Made by a program: the position numbers and the translations under genes
Notes under the pieces: model-generated
Databases searched by the model: none
Told to the model about the DNA's origin: nothing
Seen by the model: only the letters and a program-made list of their open reading frames with translations
Assembly (NCBI GenBank): GCA_022821585.1
Contig: JAJEDI010000050.1
Coordinates: 186,001 to 250,000 of the forward strand
Source: Caldilineaceae bacterium
Lineage (GTDB): Bacteria; Chloroflexota; Anaerolineae; Caldilineales; Caldilineaceae
DNA: 64,000 bases
Direction of reading: 5' to 3'
In this document: one piece after another, positions 61,083 to 64,000 of the stretch
Numbering within the stretch: position 1 is the first letter of the stretch
Layout: each line of letters opens with the position of its first letter

Positions 61083-61712
61083 GTGTTTTCTTCCCGGTCA
61101 GGCTGGCTAAATCGCATTGTCCTTCTAATTGTCCTGTTAACCGCAGGAGGGATCGTTTCCGCTCGGTTGGGCCTGTCGCTGGCGCCGACCGAAGCTACGA
61201 CAACGCTGTACGGTTGGGCGCTGCTGCTGGGCGGGTTCGCAATCATCCTGGGCATCGCCAACGCCGTACGGTTTCACCTGGTCAGGGTTCAGCGCGGGCA
61301 GAGAGAGTGGCTATTCAGTCTGCTTCTCCTGGTTGTTTTTGCCCTTGTTGTGGGCGCCGGGATCACTTCGCCCGAGGGAACGACGGGGCTACTTTCAGAG
61401 TGGGTATTCGATGCGGTGCTGGCGCCGGGACAGGCAACGCTTTTTGCGCTGACCGGCGTTTTTCTGATAAGCGCGGCGTACCACTTTCTGCGGGTTGACC
61501 GGCCGGGAGGCATCTGGATTCTTGCCGGCGCCTTGTTGATGTTCCTTGTGCAGACGCCATTCCTCTATCAGATAGTGCCCCAGTCGCTGGTGGACCTGGT
61601 CGACTGGCTTCTCTCGTGGCCCGTGATGGCCGCAATGCGCGGCGTCCTGCTCGGAGGAGCCCTTGCTGTCCTTTTCATCAGCCTCCGACTGATCGTAAAC
61701 AGCGCAAAGTAG
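61083..61712 (+). CDS. Hypothetical polytopic membrane protein
   Basis: A 209-aa protein with about six hydrophobic helices (near residues 12-32, 43-63, 77-97, 116-136, 142-162 and 180-205) and no recognised family. The start is GTG, 6 nt after the preceding stop. It probably forms a complex with the neighbouring membrane proteins. A small charged loop, VRVQRGQREW, between helices 2 and 3 is predicted to face the cytoplasm. Confidence 0.7.
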   Translation: MFSSRSGWLNRIVLLIVLLTAGGIVSARLGLSLAPTEATTTLYGWALLLGGFAIILGIANAVRFHLVRVQRGQREWLFSLLLLVVFALVVGAGITSPEGTTGLLSEWVFDAVLAPGQATLFALTGVFLISAAYHFLRVDRPGGIWILAGALLMFLVQTPFLYQIVPQSLVDLVDWLLSWPVMAAMRGVLLGGALAVLFISLRLIVNSAK

Positions 61713-61798
61713 ATTCGGATACCTGAAGGCGGCCATATTGACATAGAGCTGCTTCTGGTGTTCACTCGATAAGCTCTGACTTGGAGAACGCCGCGTCG

Positions 61799-63205
61799 AT
61801 GGCCACTTCGGACTGTCCACATTGCGGTTATGGAAACCCGATTTCCGCCCAATTCTGTGTCCAGTGCGGCACTATCATTGCGGGCCAGAAGCCGCCGTCC
61901 GTATCATCCGGCGAGTCCGCAAATGAGCCAGACGCGCGCGACGACGATCAGGAGTCGGCTCCACCCCTAAATGGCGAGGAGGGCCCAGAGCAGCAGCCCT
62001 CGACCGCAAGCTCCGACCCAGACTTCTCCGAGAGCCGGCCCCAATTGGCTGCCGCAGAGGACGAAACGGACGAGGACAGCGACGGACAGGGAGCGGTTCG
62101 CGGCCCTTCCCAGGCAGGCCCCCTGCTAAGGGGAATCGGCGGCCTGCTCGAACCCGCAGATCCGCTCTCGTACATCATGTCCGGTTCCGGCGCAAACGAA
62201 CCGACAGTCGACCGTCCAATCGCGCCCTCCGCGGAACTGGCTGCTGACGAAGAGGAACGCAGGGATCTACGCCGTCTCTTTTCGGAAGAGTTGCCGACGG
62301 CGGTCGGCGCAGTCCCGGAAATTGTGGCGAGCGTTGCGGAGCCATCTCAGAATGGAGACGGACTGCAGCGACGGTTCTGGCTTGAAGTGATCCTGCTGCT
62401 GGGCATGGCCGGTGCACTGCTGTGGTGGGCGCCGGGACCGCCTGGAGGCGCCGGCCCGCACGCACTGCCGGGCCTGCAGCAGGCCCACCGGCAGGTCGAC
62501 ACTTTACAGCCGAACAGCCTTGTCCTGGTGAACTGGGCGTATGACCCGGCCACCGCCGGTGAGATGGACCTGGTAGCGCAGCCGATCGTCGAACATCTGC
62601 TGCAAAGGCAGGCGAAACTGATCGTTTTCAGCCAGTTGCCGGGCGGGCCGGCCACTGCACGGCGGGTCATCGCCAGAGCCGAAGCGTCGTTGCAACGGCC
62701 ATCGCGAACGCAGATTACGGCCAACCTGGTTATCGAGGGAGGATATCTTCCGGGTGGCAGCGCATCGATTCCCCTCCTGGGCGTCGCGCCGGCGCGTGCC
62801 CTGCCGGTGGATCCGACCTGGGTCGACCTGCGAGAACGGTTCCGCATCGCCGAGTTGGGTGAGGCCGGGCCGGCGCTGACAGTAGTGATCGCCGCACGCG
62901 CCGAAGATGTGCGGAGGTGGCTGGAACAGGTGCAGCCGCTTAACGGCGGGACCGTCATTGCGGCCACCAGTGCCGTGGTTGACCCGTCCGTTCGCCCCTA
63001 TTTGCACAGCGGACAACTGGCCGGGCTCGTGAGCGGCTGGGACGGCGGCGGCGCCTATGTGCGCCGTCTGGAGCGCGCCCGCAGCGTCGAGGAGCAGGCC
63101 CGGTCGCTCAGGCATGCCGGCGGCCTGAACTGGGGGGTAGGCATTCTGATAGTCGCCGTGTTGCTAGGAAACCTGGCCGGGCTGACCGAACGGAGAACGC
63201 CGTGA
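61799..63205 (+). CDS. Zinc-ribbon membrane protein with external domain
   Basis: A 468-aa protein. The N-terminus has a zinc ribbon, Cys6-x2-Cys9 and Cys20-x2-Cys23 (CPHCG and CVQCG), followed by an acidic, disordered region of about 150 residues. A membrane helix lies near 191-212 (WLEVILLLGMAGALLWW), then about 230 residues outside, beginning LVLVNWAYDPATAGEMDLVAQP, and a final helix near 448-462. The external part has alternating strands and helices suggesting a Rossmann-like or periplasmic-binding fold. Family unknown. The ATG at 61799 has GGAG 12 nt upstream; a TTG at 61781 is in frame. The stop overlaps the next gene. Confidence 0.7.
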   Translation: MATSDCPHCGYGNPISAQFCVQCGTIIAGQKPPSVSSGESANEPDARDDDQESAPPLNGEEGPEQQPSTASSDPDFSESRPQLAAAEDETDEDSDGQGAVRGPSQAGPLLRGIGGLLEPADPLSYIMSGSGANEPTVDRPIAPSAELAADEEERRDLRRLFSEELPTAVGAVPEIVASVAEPSQNGDGLQRRFWLEVILLLGMAGALLWWAPGPPGGAGPHALPGLQQAHRQVDTLQPNSLVLVNWAYDPATAGEMDLVAQPIVEHLLQRQAKLIVFSQLPGGPATARRVIARAEASLQRPSRTQITANLVIEGGYLPGGSASIPLLGVAPARALPVDPTWVDLRERFRIAELGEAGPALTVVIAARAEDVRRWLEQVQPLNGGTVIAATSAVVDPSVRPYLHSGQLAGLVSGWDGGGAYVRRLERARSVEEQARSLRHAGGLNWGVGILIVAVLLGNLAGLTERRTP

Positions 63206-64000
63206 GCCCATTCAGCAACGGTCTTCCCGGCGTCATGCAGGACGCAGGCCTGATCCTGGGTCTCGCGGTTTCTCTGATGATCGGCAGCTACATCGTTCGA
63301 GACAGTTTTCTGGCGCGCCTGGGTCAGTACGTGCTGGTCGGGGCGGGTCTTGGCTACACGGTAGTGCTTGTTTGGCGCAACGTGCTGTGGCCCCGACTCT
63401 TTGCTCCTCTGATAGCAGACCCCATGTCATGGCAGTCGGTTTCGGTTACCGGCCTGTTGAATCTCTGGCTGCCGCTCTTGCTGGGGGTATTGATGTGGGG
63501 AGGCGGGTTGGAACTCCTGCGCCGACCGCCAGCACGGCCGGGTGGAAGGAGCCTACTGCGGCTGCTGGCGGCGGTACCTGCTGCCATTCTCGGGGGCGTC
63601 GTCCTTGGCGTCGCCGTAAGCGGGGCGGTGCAGGGGACGCTATGGCCCCAGCTTTCGGCGGCCGTGGCTACAGCCGATGGGCCGGGCAGGGCCGACCAGC
63701 CGACGTGGCTGATCAGGTTCCTTACACTGATCATAACCGGCGGCGTGCTGATTCATCTGCAGCTTGGCCCCAATGCCGGGGCAGCGGGGAATGGCCCCTC
63801 GTCGCCGGGGTCTACCTCATCAGAGGGCCCAAGAGCCGCTGGCGCAGGGCGACCGAAGCTCTTTAGAACGGTCTTCTTGATGTTGCTGCGCCTTTGGGAG
63901 GGCATAGGTCGTCGAGCGCTATGGCTGGCTGCCGGCATTATTTTTGCACGGCTTGTCGCAGCCCGCTTCTCACTTACTCTGTCCCGGCTGGACTACCTTC
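63202..64000 (+). CDS. Polytopic membrane protein, C-terminus beyond window
   Basis: At least 266 codons are open to the window edge. The GTG overlaps the preceding stop by 4 nt. Six or more hydrophobic segments are visible (for example LILGLAVSLMIGSYIV, LWLPLLLGVLMWGGGL, VPAAILGGVVLGVAV and FLTLIITGGVLIHLQL), with a Pro/Ser/Gly-rich cytoplasmic loop at about 200-225. The family is not recognised. It is the fifth gene of the operon. Confidence 0.7.
   Translation, partial: MSPFSNGLPGVMQDAGLILGLAVSLMIGSYIVRDSFLARLGQYVLVGAGLGYTVVLVWRNVLWPRLFAPLIADPMSWQSVSVTGLLNLWLPLLLGVLMWGGGLELLRRPPARPGGRSLLRLLAAVPAAILGGVVLGVAVSGAVQGTLWPQLSAAVATADGPGRADQPTWLIRFLTLIITGGVLIHLQLGPNAGAAGNGPSSPGSTSSEGPRAAGAGRPKLFRTVFLMLLRLWEGIGRRALWLAAGIIFARLVAARFSLTLSRLDYL

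Overview
The window looks like chromosomal DNA from a bacterium of the Chloroflexota (Caldilinea/Anaerolinea-like, possibly a marine or sponge-associated lineage). This is inferred from gene content: moderately high GC, paired SsuC/RibX-like permeases, several Gfo/Idh/MocA dehydrogenases, phytanoyl-CoA dioxygenase and sulfatase genes, GatCA-dependent tRNA charging, and LysM/PA14 surface proteins. No 16S rRNA or other decisive marker is present. I found no rRNA, tRNA, CRISPR array or intact insertion sequence.

Layout. 1-3.3 kb: an edge-truncated membrane-anchored protein, trmD, a small RRM protein and a GNAT acetyltransferase. 3.4-21.9 kb: a catabolic locus for nitrogen-rich ring compounds, with an FdrA/DUF1116 pair, a cyclase-family hydrolase, a three-subunit molybdenum hydroxylase with an uncharacterised membrane protein embedded in it, a nucleotidyltransferase, a beta-ureidopropionase-type nitrilase, a dihydropyrimidinase and an ABC importer split by an antisense sulfatase. 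22-30 kb: Uma2, NmrA, sugar isomerase, Gfo/Idh, DegT aminotransferase, a lipoprotein and two glycosyltransferases. 30-35 kb: a lone tyrosine recombinase, a D-aminoacylase-like amidohydrolase and a subtilisin-like lipoprotein. 34.8-42.2 kb: an aminotransferase, gatA and gatC behind a long attenuator-like leader, an AAC(3)-family protein, an SDR and an acyl-CoA dehydrogenase. 42.2-43.4 kb: a frameshifted membrane-protein remnant and 65-bp palindromic tandem repeats. 43.4-48.8 kb: a nitrate assimilation operon (nitrite reductase, NarK transporter, molybdopterin nitrate reductase). 48.9-54.2 kb: methyltransferase, DUF2905, a large repeat-containing LysM/PA14 protein and MurJ. 54.2-60 kb: a leftward sugar/polyol-type group of dioxygenase, two Gfo/Idh proteins, an orphan VapB, an epimerase and an isomerase. 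60.1-64 kb: a rightward operon of five unrecognised, mostly membrane proteins that runs off the window.

How the parts fit. The 3.4-21.9 kb genes form a plausible pathway: import of a heterocycle, molybdenum-dependent hydroxylation, ring opening by the hydantoinase, and release of the carbamoyl group either by hydrolysis (nitrilase) or by transfer (FdrA/DUF1116, homologues of two of the three subunits of E. coli oxamate carbamoyltransferase). The most striking regulatory structure is upstream of gatCA: a consensus leftward promoter, a leader of about 230 nt with three mutually exclusive pairings, a U-tract terminator and short leader ORFs. The most striking protein is the LysM/PA14 protein, which ends in three 162-residue repeats with exactly conserved cysteine spacing.
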